From Paramacrobiotus metropolitanus (lineage: Eukaryota; Tardigrada; Eutardigrada; Parachela; Macrobiotidae): a stretch of DNA of 64,000 nucleotides. The notes beneath the pieces were generated by a model. The model saw nothing but the letters and a program-made list of their open reading frames with translations, did no database searches and had not been told where the DNA came from. Below, piece by piece: positions 20,711-31,515 of this stretch (positions within the stretch are counted from its first letter, which is position 1; each line of letters begins with the position of its first letter). Where the stretch lies: NCBI RefSeq assembly GCF_019649055.1, contig NW_026570244.1, positions 1,054,001 through 1,118,000 of the forward strand, given 5' to 3'. The position numbers and the translations under genes were made by a program.

Positions 20711-22830
20711 GAACGCACTCTGACTCAGCTGCCAAGAGAGAGCAGTCCAACAACGTTTCTCAGCTTTCCCCTGATTAGTGATAACCCAGTCGTCGACGTA
20801 CCGATCTGCCCTTCAGCCCTCAACGCAGATGGCAAAGATGGCAAAGAATCGTTGATCACAAACTAAAGACCAAACTCAGGGGCGTAATATCGTTAGAACC
20901 CATGGCCCAACCTAATTTCGCCACATTTATGGCAAAAGTGGAAGTCCGGCTGTTGGTCATTATTAAAGCCAAACAATTTTATCATAAAATACTCGATACC
21001 GTCGTGAAAATAAACTTGATCAGACGTATGCTGACAGATCAGAAACCAACAAACGATAGTGATACGAATATCGTTCGATAGTAAATACTTACTCAATATC
21101 ATCATCATTGTAATTTGTAATAGAATACAAAAATATTATTAGTCATTATTTAGGTATCAAGTACAGTAAATACAAAACTCACAAATCACAAATGTTGCAA
21201 TGCACGTTGTAAGTTTGTTAAACACCATAATAATAATTAATTGTATGATCGTATCAACAGTTTGTAACCCAAGTGCTTATCGCAGCAGCACGCACGGTTT
21301 GCGAACGCGTGCTGATTACCAGAACTAGAAGCACACGTTGCTGTGGGTGTGGAAGCAGGCTAGCAGCCAGTGCCAGCCAGGACCACTTGAACACTGACCA
21401 CTTGAATACTTGATACACTTCCCGGCTACAAGAGCTACTAGCACCCAACCGCCCTGGAGCGGCGTGGCAGCGCAGATTTACTATCATTATACTGTAGCCG
21501 CGAGCCGCAACTCACAACAGAGTCATCATTAAGCAGTCTTGGCCTGCACAGCTACCGAACGGCCAATAAATCTACAACTTTTCTGTACCCCTTTTCTCGC
21601 TATTTTCCCTCTATTTTTTCCTTGCCACAGTATGAGTTTTTTTACTTGAACGCGACTGCGCGCATCCTCGTATTGACGATCTTGAGATTTGAATTGTACC
21701 AACCACAGGACAATAAAGGCTGAGACACATAATTCTCACATTATCACGGTCCCGTAAACGATACGGTGCACTTGCTAGAGATGTATCGAACTAGCTGGCC
21801 AAGCGCGCAATAATCTAAAATCACAAATTTCCAGATCACGACTCACTGCTAAAACGACAAAAACGTAAACACAGATAACCTTCCGAACGTGACTGCCGCC
21901 TGCTCAACGAATTCCCCGACTGTACAGTGAACAGTGCATCCGCCCTAAGAAGTCGTCGGCTCCTTGATAGTGAAACGCGTAATAACTAACATTCATATTT
22001 AATAATAATATATAAGAATTCGCCTGCGCAGGTGTATTGTACACTAATTACATTCATATTCATACGACGACGAGTATCGGTAGATTATAGGTTTTAATTA
22101 TTTCTTATCATCTTGTGAATTGTCATTTTCATTTACATTTCTGAAAAGTAAAAGCGTAAACTGTGAGCGGTAACACAGCTGTCTCGGAGTTGCGTGCGTT
22201 GCGTACAGAGAAGACAGATACTTGTCTATCTCCTTGATTTTTATTAGTGAATGCCGATGTCATGGACTCATGATGCAGACGGCATAAAAGAGAAATCGCG
22301 CACTAGGCACAACAGATCTACACATGGATCAGATTCACCAGCAAAACAGATTATTAACATTAACCAGCCCGCTATAACTATCTACAGATACACAGGCCTG
22401 GAGAAGGCAGAAAAAAAGTCGTCTGTCAAAACAGTAAAAGCCAATAAAAGCCAGCTTTCGCCAGGATAAAACTCTGGAAGAAGACAACCGACGAATAAAA
22501 ACAGCTAAAAACCGATCCAGTAAACGGTGTGTAAAAGGGAGTACAAGTGACAGTAGAAAGAAAATGCGTCCGGACTGCGGAGCAACGTCAAGTCGAAGGC
22601 AAAGGTAAGAATGAGAGATTAAGTACAAACACAACATGCACGCAACAGACGATTCCACCAGCTGATACCAGCTGACGGCATTAGAAAGAAGACCGTATTC
22701 ATCTACACTTTATATTACTATTTTGTCCATCTGCTACTGTCTGTCATTGGCTGCTTGGCGCTGCATGTCAGAATGGCACGTGCCGACTTGAGTGAGACAA
22801 GCGATGGGGAAGGAAGATCCTTCCGTTGCG
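20711..22830. other. Intergenic region between the F-box gene and Lasp
   Basis: Nothing coding is recognised. It holds the presumed promoter of the F-box gene (right of 20710) and the 3' flank of Lasp (left of 22831). Short open frames at 20893-21108, 21254-21487, 22251-22469 and 22335-22658 have no recognisable features. Confidence 0.5.
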
Positions 22831-25800
22831 CTAATTGACCGGCGTGACGTAGTTGGCCGGCAGCATGCCGCTCTTCCCCGTCCGCTGCACCGTCCCGATC
22901 ATCCAGCCTGCATTGACTATAATTCATCAGTATTTCTCTTTCCAGTAGAATTATCTATAGTTTTATTATTCTCCTATACCCTTGTCATCACTATTATTTT
23001 TATTACATCCCTATTTTGGTTATTCTTCTTATTATATAAAAATGATGAATGGTTATGCAGTTATTAATGTTTGATTACTGTACTGTTCCAATTATGATTA
23101 TTATAGCTACAACGTTGGATTCTGCGAGTGGATGATCAATTCGCACTGACCGGCATCGATGGGCTGGACGTTGATGATGAAGTCGCCGTCGCGGAAGCTG
23201 ACCTCGTCCACGTCGCCGGCATTGTAGTCGTACATGGCTTTGTACGTCTTCTGCAAACGTTCACCAATACATCAAAACCACGGAAGAATGCCAGGCTCAG
23301 TTTCCAGTAATAAATTCCGAAAATACTTCAACCAACGATGATCTACTGAGTAAATTAGTGAATAACATTCGAATAAATGCTGTACCGATGGTTTGAGGGC
23401 AGCGGCCGGTCCGGCGGGTCGTTGCTGCTGCGTCGTGTAGGTCGTCGTTGTCGTGGTGGTGCGGTGCGCCTCGTAACCGGCCGGCACAGCGCCCGCCGAC
23501 TGCTGCCATGGCATCGCGCCTTTATTCACCGGCTCCGCCTGTTTCGGCGGCCAGGTGACGCTCTGCGACGCCGGCGCCTGCTGCTGCGGTCGGCCGTATT
23601 GCTGCTGTTGCGGCTGATGCTGGCTGGGCGAGGAATAGGCCGGCTGCGACACCGGCGCCGGCGGCTGCTGCCCATACCCTCCGTAGCTCGGCTGCGTGGG
23701 CTGCGAGCCGCCGAACGGCTGCGCGGCCCCGTACTGTCCCGGGCGCTGTTGCTGCTGCTGTTGCGAGGGCGGTTGTTGGGGGTAGGCAGGCGAGTAGCCG
23801 GCTCCGGGGGACAGCGGTTGGGATGCCGGCTGGTAGGTCGGTTGGGACTGGGGTTGCGGCTGCGGGCTGTAGGGCTTCGGACCGGACTGCTGGCTCTGGA
23901 AGGCCGGGCGCTGCGCCGGCTGTTGGGGCTGCGGCGACGGATTGTACTGGTTCGGGTTCTGGTTGTACTGCGGCTGCGGCGGCTGGCCGTACGCTGGTTG
24001 CGGCGGTTGCCAGGACTGCTGCTGTTGCGGCTGAGCGGGACCGCCGCGCTGCTGTTGTTGCCAGGGTTGGCTAGCCGGCGCCGGTTGTTGCTGGCCGTAC
24101 TGCTGGTATGACGGCGGTTGCGGCTGATACGCCGGTCGCGGTCCTGTTTGATTCGTATACACAATACACAACTTATTCGCAGGAAGATTAGACAACCGGT
24201 ACCTTGTTGCTGTTGCGGATTATATGCCGGCTGCTGTGGCGGCGCCTGTTGTTGTTGTTGCTGCGGTGGTTGGGGATTGTAGGCCGGCGGGATCCCACCG
24301 CCCCGGCCGCCCTCGCCCAGGGGGTCGTAGTCGGCCAGCGAGCCGACTTTGGGCTTGGCGGCCTGCGCCGCTGCAACGACAACTCCCGTGATTACTGTGA
24401 AAGCGTGTCGCTACGCACGTGACGTACACAGCACGCCGTACGCCGCGGAGGGCGCTTTATTCAGGCTGTTGGAGGCGGTCAGCGGCTGCGGTTGCGGTGG
24501 ACCAGAGCGCGACGTGCTGTCAGTGCGCGGGGGCGGGTTAGTCTTGTTAGGCGGGGTTTTGGCACCTGCGGGGGCGGGGTTAACATGCGGGTTCGAGCGG
24601 TTAATTCGTGCGGGTTGAAAACAGGTTAGTTGACGTACCTGGCGGCTGCATGGGCGGGAAGCCGTTCTGCCACATCTTGGGCGTGGCGGCGTGCTGGTAC
24701 TCGATGGTGGCGCGCGGCTCCTCCGCCTGGCCCGGGTTCTGTTGACCGATGTTGGAGACGTAGCTCTGCTGTTGTTGGGAAGGATCCGCGTAGCCGCCGT
24801 CGCTGCGGCCGCGCTGGTTCTCCATCTCCTGCTTCTGGTCGTGCAGCCCGTGGTAGCCGATGTTGGACACTAAAGCAGACAAGCAGCTGCACTGCGCGAT
24901 ATAAGGAAGAAGGTCAAGGTCACGCGCCTACCGGTGCTGGCGTTCTGCATGAGGCGCAGCGTCTCCGGGTCGTCGGCCACCGTCGTGTACTTGCCGCGGG
25001 TCTTCTCGAAGTCCGCGTGGTACAGCACCTGTAACACGCGCCTGTCCTTACGCACCGTCGCTAGTTTAATTTGTTTGAAGGCGCACGTACGCCGCTCTGG
25101 TTGGCCGTGTTCTCCGCCAGCCGGCGATTCTCCGGCGTGTCCGTGATGGTTGTGAAGGACGGCTTCGGCACGTGCCTACAAATGCACACCAGTCATCCGG
25201 CTGGACCGATAAGAAATTCCGCTTCCTGTGACCTATGGTATAACCTGCAGCGATTACTGTCCTATCACTACAGATAGATACTGTATATACCGCAGCAACG
25301 CATGACCGGCAATTATTAAGCACGCATTCGTGTCATCTTGATTCTCCTTCATATCAAGCAATGATTAGCCTGACTATTTCATGAGACGATGACTATTAGA
25401 AAGCCAATAGTTACGCCGAATTTCAGAGAAAAATAAAAGGTACTAAATTAATACAGATAACTGACGCAAAAGTAAAATTAATCAAGTCATTCTTGTCGCC
25501 GTCGCTACCGCTCAGCGGTAGCGACCACTTTCCTTTGCCCATGCGTGATACGCAGTTACGAACCAGCCGCCGTCCGACCACGCCCGCCTCGCTACGCACT
25601 GTGATTGATCGTTCGTGACGCTACCGCGTCGAAAGGGTGTTGTACAAGGCGTAAAGCGAGTCACGGCACGTTAACAGACTCGTTTGGCGATTCCGAGCGC
25701 GAGTCGTTAAACGTTACAGCCGCTGCCAGTCTGCCACAGCCGACAAATCGGGCTGTGTCAACAACATTTTATTTCAGCTGCAGCAGTCAACATCGACCAG

Positions 25801-28800
25801 CCAAGTTTATCGTTAAGCTTTCCAAGCATATCCTCCACTTTTACTGCACTTCTCGTATTTCCTTTTCCCCTTCGTCACTTCTACCACGTTATTAACAACG
25901 AGGGAAGACGATTTGTGGCAGGCAGCGATGGTAGCGTAGACAGCGCAATCGGAATTGGTGAATTTATTTCTTCATGTAGTTGGTGTCTCTCAGCGCCTGC
26001 GCACCTACCGCACGCTATCACCGTACCGCGTCTTCCGTTTGGGGGCGATCGCGTGCAATCTGTATCGTGTCCGGGTAACAAGCAACAGGTGCCAGCGCTG
26101 GCCAACTGCTTTGGTCGGCGTTCCGTGGCGACGGCACGGGACAGTGTTATGGCGACGGGATGAAGGAGTGTGACGCGACAGGTAAGAGAGCAACGAGCCC
26201 TGTACCGTGACTGTGTGGTAGGATGAGGCGCACGCATACCGAGGGACCTGTGTGTGTGTGTGTGTGTGTGTGTGGCTGCTAATCGCCTTGCCAGCGCGCA
26301 TACAGCAACCACATGATGCCCGCCAGTTATCCGCTGGCGACGCTCGCTCCGTCCAGGCTGGCTGGACGGAGGGATTGCCGTTGCAGCGGGGGCAGGCAGG
26401 CATTAAAGCGGCAACAATCAGCGCTAAGCAGGGAATGCATTCCAGCCGACCTGCTCCCTTCACTGCTGCAACTGTGCTCAACCAGCCGCGGGATATGCCA
26501 GCGCTGCCGCAGCACACACACTGCCTTTACGCCTAATGATCTTATTGGATTTCTTCCTGCCCGTCCAACTGCCTGCTGATGCGCCGTCCTGTTCCCATTC
26601 CCTGCCTCAGCCTGAATCTGCACTGCGATTATGTATGCAGGCGCAATTACGGACATCCGCTGCTGCCCCCAATGACAGCCTCTCTCGCCCGGCATTCCCC
26701 AGTTAATAACTGTACGCTATGCGCCGGCCTGTCTGTCACTTGCCACACGGACGCAACGCTCGCTCTCCCAATCGACATCCCACACACACACACTGTTCTG
26801 TATCTCTCTACTGTCAAGCGCCGTCTTAGCTACATAACTGCAGATTATAGATCCACTTAAATACAGTTGATACGCAGCCGAGTGGCTGACTAAATGAGCG
26901 CTCAGCGCAGCCAGGCAGCAGCACTCATTCCCATCGCTCTCCTCATTGCAGACGCATCTAACGATTACCGATAGCCGATAGGACATCGAGTCGTCCTTTT
27001 CCCCGATGCGCAGCCTGCCCTACCACTCGCTGTCGCCGGTGGGCGGCCGCTTCCAAGCGCCGGACCCCGACGGCGACATGGCCCGCGTGCGGCGCCACTG
27101 CTACGTCGTGCTCCTCGTGCTGGGCCTCTTCGTCCTCCTCATCCTGCTCCTCAGCTCCCACGGCCTGCACAGCATGCTCCACCCCCTCGCCGCGCCGCGG
27201 CCCGCCCCCATCATCCTGGTGTGGGACCGCCAGAGCCGTTTACTCGACTACAAACCCTACCGCGAGCGCGCCGAGATCGTCAGGAAACGGCTGCCCTGCG
27301 GCTGCGACCTCACCTCCGAGCCCAACGCCTGGAAGCTGGCCGACGCCGTCCTGGTCAACGCCTTCTATCTGCGCCGCATCAACGACCTCTCCCACTTCTT
27401 CCCCAAACGGTTAGTCAACATATTGAATATCCGTCAAGAGATACACGGGAAAGTAGGCTAAAAGCGTGTAACATGAGCTCGGCTTGGCACCACAACGCAG
27501 CCCGTCGTGATTGTCGGTTGTGTGAGCGTGAGCAGATGCGTAACATGATCTGTCTCGTATCCCGCGGGAGCTGACGTCCTCCCGCGGGACGCTCCTAATC
27601 ACCCATCCACTTTTTACAATCACAATACTCATCCGCCTGTCAGTACCGACATAATCGCCTTTTGCAGACGCCACGCCCGCCAGTTGTGGGTCTTCTACAT
27701 GCTGGAGCCGGCGCAGCTGACCGGCGACAACCGCGACGCCGCCGTCTTCGCGCAGCTGAATAACCAGTTCAACCTGACCATGACCTACCGGCAGGACTCG
27801 GACATTCCCATCGGCTACGGATTGATCCGCCCCTACTACGTCGACGATGAGACCGCCAGCAGCCCGCCGGCGCCGCTGTACGAGGACTACACCCGCGGCA
27901 AGACGCACCTCGTCGCCTGGTTCGCCAGCAACTGCCAGGCCAAGTCCGGCCGGCTGGACTATGTCCGCGAGCTGCAAAAGTACCTGCCGGTGGATATCTA
28001 CGGGGCCTGCGGCAACCTGCGCTGCCCCAACGCCACCGTTAAAGACTGCAACCAGCTGTTGACGGAACGTTACAAATTTTATCTGTCTTTCGAGTCGATG
28101 CTGTGCCGCGACTACATCACCGAGAAATTCTTCAATCCCATGCAACAGATCGTGGTACGTCACAAATTGCCCTAACTATACAGAAATTTCCATTTTAAAT
28201 TCTAGTCCTTTTTTATTTATTTTTCCTGTAATTTTATTTAGTTTTTATTTTAATTGATAGTTTTATTTTTCTATTCAGCTGTCCAGTAATTTTATTTTAA
28301 TTAATGGCTTACTGTTTATATTTAACTTTCCAGTAGTTATATTTTAATTATGTAGTTTTTTAAATTGTGCAGTAATTATTTTGTGGGTGCAGGTGCCGGT
28401 GGTGTTGAGCGGCGCCAACTACAGCAGCGTGCACGCGCCCGCCGGCTCCTACATCGACGTGCGCGACTTCCCCAGCGTCAAGGCCCTGGCGGACTACCTG
28501 CTCTTCCTGGACAGCAACCCCGCGGCCTACAACGCCTACTTCGCGTGGAAGGCGCGCCTCAAGGTGGAGCGGCGCGGCGTGTACTCGGGGCCACCTGTGC
28601 CAGCTGTGCGACCGGCTGAACGGCCACGGCCACGGCCACGCCCAGGCCGGCCGCCAGCCCACCTCCTTCTACCCCGACCTGCTGCAGTGGTGGCACGCCG
28701 AGGCGCAGTGCCGGCGCGGCCGCATCCGCAACGGCACCTGGACAACGACGGACTGAATCCGCTGTGATAACTCCCCGAATCGAAGCAATCGACCTCCGTG

Positions 28801-31515
28801 CCTTGCCTCGCCTTGCCGGCCTCTTTTCTCTGCCTCTCTCGTACTCCCACCGCGCTGGACAAGCTCTTGTTGACGCGCTAGTTGGGCTAATCTTCCCTGT
28901 ATTTTCTCCGTTTACAAATGCTCGTAGAAATTGCTTTTATAATCGCGATTCTTCCTGTGTACCGGCGCGGCTGACTGCGCCGCTGTTGCCGTGCAGCGTC
29001 GTTGATTAAGAGTTTTACAATGGATTGAACGAGATTCACGGCACATCATGCGTACACGTTTTGCGCTGCCATTAATTACGCTAATGGTGGTTTGTATTTG
29101 TCAATGGGACTTACGCGTCGCAGTAGGGGAACTTGTTGTAGCCCTTGTAGTTCTTCATGCTCAGCGGCATGGCGCACTCCGTGCACTTGAAGCATCCTTT
29201 GTGCCAGATCTGTCAACAATGCAACACATCACTTAAATAACGCAGCTCCTCTAGTTTATTTTACGAAGAGAATCACACACATACACTGCGCGACTCGGCG
29301 TCACCGTCATAGAAGCGGAAAGCTGCGCACTTCCGGCCAGCGGAAGTCACTAGTTACACGCCTTCCGCATACTTGCACGCTTGCCTGTTTTGCGTGACAC
29401 TATGCCAATCTTACCAAACAAATCATTCCCTATTTTCGAAAATTAATTTTTATTTATTCCGGTTTATTCTGTATTTTTCATATGATTTATGGGCAAAATT
29501 CTCGTAGTACAACTGCGTAAAATCTTGGCTAAATTCTTCACCGGAAATGGTTTCAACTCGTCAATCGGCACACACCGACCGACGTTTTGTTGGGCTGACC
29601 AGAACGTTGCCGGTAATTACAATTAAATTGGAAATAAATAGACGCTATCATGTGAGCGCCCGTGTGCATTTTCGGTAAGCAAGCAACGGATGAACGTGTT
29701 GATATTTGCTGAAAACGCGAGACGGCGCGTAAGCAGTAGCCGGTGCCAAATCTGGCTGACTGCGTGTTTGTGCTCGAGCGGCAGTACAGTGCTAGCATAG
29801 GCATAGCTGCAGATCAATCATCCTCATCCACTAATCGCCTCACAACAGCAAACACCGTCCCAGCCGGCGCGCTAACGCTGCCGTGAGAGTGACTGCAACA
29901 TTATTATTAGTTTTTGCCTTGTATGACCAGATCAGCTCCCAGCCTCCACCGGCGTCTTAGCTAAACGGCTCAGCTGCTGTATCTGTATGACTGTATATGC
30001 AACGTACACACTGCTGTATACACATGTGTGCGCTCTTCCCCCCGGTGCTGTTTCCACTCTGCGTTAACGCCGAATAAGTACACGCTACCGACTGCAGCCG
30101 GCCTGAGCCTGCATAATTGTAAATAAAAAGCAACTGCACTGTTTATAGTTGCGGCTACACTGTGCGCGGCTTGTGCTGCGCTCCAGAGCACAACACGGAT
30201 GACTCAGGCCTGACATTTGCGGCGGGCTATTTTCGGCCCCCAACAACACTCACTCCCAGAGAGATTGTCAACGGCATGTGCACACCGGGAACGGCCGACC
30301 GCCGAGCGGGCGGCGCTGCTTCCCCCGCGCCAACCTAACCTTTCCCCGCACACACACAGCGCGGACACTCACTTCCGGTGCGCGTCACAATGCACGGCGC
30401 AGCGCCGTGCGAAGGCCTTCGAGCCGCTTTTGTTGTGTCTGCGTGGGTCGTCGTTTTAGCGTGAAAACGAAAGACGGGGCATTTTATGCCGCCGCAATGA
30501 GCCGGCTCGTAAAGCGCCCGGCCTGATGCAGTTTAATGGCTTAACGGTCAACAGCGCGGCGCTTTTACGAGCCGCGCATAATCGCCTATCTCGTCGGCTA
30601 CGCTGGCGTTCTGTGTCTCACAGAAGACAGCGTCACCGGCAAATACACAAGTGATACTTGTGCTCATCGCCAAAATAACCCGCCGATGATTCAAATTTAG
30701 TCCTTGTGCGGACGGAAATAATTTGTGCCTCGAATAGGCGAAGAATTTCACGGCGAGCGGCAAAGATGCGGCAGCACAATGCTGCCATCGAAGCGGCACA
30801 ACGCGCAACCGGAAATGCACCCAACAACACCGTTGCCCGCCTCGTCAATTTTCCCATAAACCACCGATGCGCTGATGCGGTATACCGATTACGAAACAGA
30901 ATATTCGAGCTGCCGAATTATTTCTCAAGAAGAGTTTTCGTCAGAAATGTTTCTTACAAAATTTTCCAATAATAAATATGTTACATTTTCTAATTTAAAA
31001 AAAAAGGTTAAGAAATGAATGGAAGGTTTGTGGGAGCGAGCGGCGTGTAGCGGGTGAGTAGTCAAGTGGCAGCGCGGCACGAGCGGGCACTTGACGGTGA
31101 GAGCGTCGTCAAAGGCCGGCGCGGTTCAAGTTTAAGCGGGGAATTAATCAGCGGACTGCGCAGTGGCAGTCTACCTGGCAGTCAAGACGCTCAACGGCAG
31201 CCGCAGGTGGCCCAGTTAAGACAGCAAGACGCTAAACAAACAACACGACCGCCCCGCTTCACTCCCCGCCACATTCCCACGCTACCCACAAACAAAGCCG
31301 ACTAACCGAAACCGAATTGAACAGGTCACGCAGTCTTTTAAAAAGAAAAACAGAAAAAGCACCACAACCCGAGAAATACTCAGCCTGATACTGGACACTT
31401 AATGCCCCAGTAGCCAACGTTAATAGCGTACCTTGTCGAGACATTTGAGCTGCTCCAGAGGATAGACTTTGCCGTCGCACTTGGCGCAGGGTTTCGGCGC
31501 GTTCATGTTGCTCAT
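22831..31515 (-). CDS. Lasp: Lasp: LIM, nebulin-repeat and SH3 domain protein, nine exons, 564 aa
   Basis: Exons in transcript order: 31515-31432, 29209-29115, 25175-25091, 25028-24932, 24869-24639, 24370-24203, 24143-23386, 23250-23151, 22907-22831. All are GT-AG and the 1695-nt frame closes exactly. An N-terminal LIM domain spans exons 1-2 and the start of exon 3 ([23 protein letters not shown]). Two nebulin-type actin-binding repeats follow ([36 protein letters not shown]). A Gln/Pro/Tyr-rich linker of about 365 residues comes next. The C-terminal SH3 (residues about 507-564) has [32 protein letters not shown] and [11 protein letters not shown]. Lasp proteins link actin filaments to adhesion or contractile structures. 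The linker is much longer than in the roughly 260-residue vertebrate LASP1. Intron 3 (between exons 2 and 3) contains the fucosyltransferase gene on the other strand. Confidence 0.95.
25176..27005. other. Lasp intron and fucosyltransferase upstream region
   Basis: No exon was recognised. It holds a perfect 25-nt palindrome at 25501-25525 (12-bp arms, 1-nt centre) and a (TG)n microsatellite near 26248-26273. The stretch just before 27006 should contain the fucosyltransferase promoter, but no clear TATA element was identified. Confidence 0.5.
27006..28756 (+). CDS. Alpha-1,3-fucosyltransferase (GT10), nested in a Lasp intron; frame break in last exon
   Basis: Three exons: 27006-27409, 27668-28154 and 28393-28756, with GT-AG introns. 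It is a type II Golgi enzyme that transfers fucose from GDP-fucose to GlcNAc of glycans. A cytosolic tail of about 30 residues precedes a signal anchor (about 33-50, [16 protein letters not shown]). GT10 signatures in order are [44 protein letters not shown] and [10 protein letters not shown], then [10 protein letters not shown] and YFAWK. A single extra base at 28587-28592 (in TCGGGGCC) puts the final part, which reads HLCQLCDRL ... DLLQWWH in the neighbouring frame, out of register. Uncorrected, translation would end at 28767 with an unrelated tail. The corrected length (about 417 aa) is normal for the family. Either an assembly error or a recent inactivating change. Confidence 0.9.
27560..27589. 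repeat. Duplicated 10-bp palindrome in fucosyltransferase intron 1
   Basis: The self-complementary 10-mer TCCCGCGGGA occurs at 27560-27569 and 27580-27589, ten bases apart, so the two copies can also pair with each other. Function unknown. Confidence 0.6.
28768..29114. other. Lasp intron 3 (between exons 2 and 3), 3' flank of the fucosyltransferase
   Basis: No exon was recognised. This is presumably the fucosyltransferase 3' UTR followed by Lasp intron sequence. Lasp exon 2 ends at 29115. Confidence 0.5.
29210..31431. other. Lasp intron 1 (between exons 1 and 2)
   Basis: This 2.2-kb intron shows no coding signal. An imperfect inverted repeat (GGCTCGTAAAGCGCC-type arms) lies at about 30503-30575. 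GC content is locally high around 30200-30550. Confidence 0.55.

Noticed and set aside
23377-24111. 244-codon plus-strand open frame
   Set aside because: It lies antisense to the Gln/Pro-rich exon of Lasp; CAG/CCG repeats are open in several frames on both strands.
27411-28163. 250-codon minus-strand open frame
   Set aside because: It is antisense to fucosyltransferase exon 2; high GC keeps it open.
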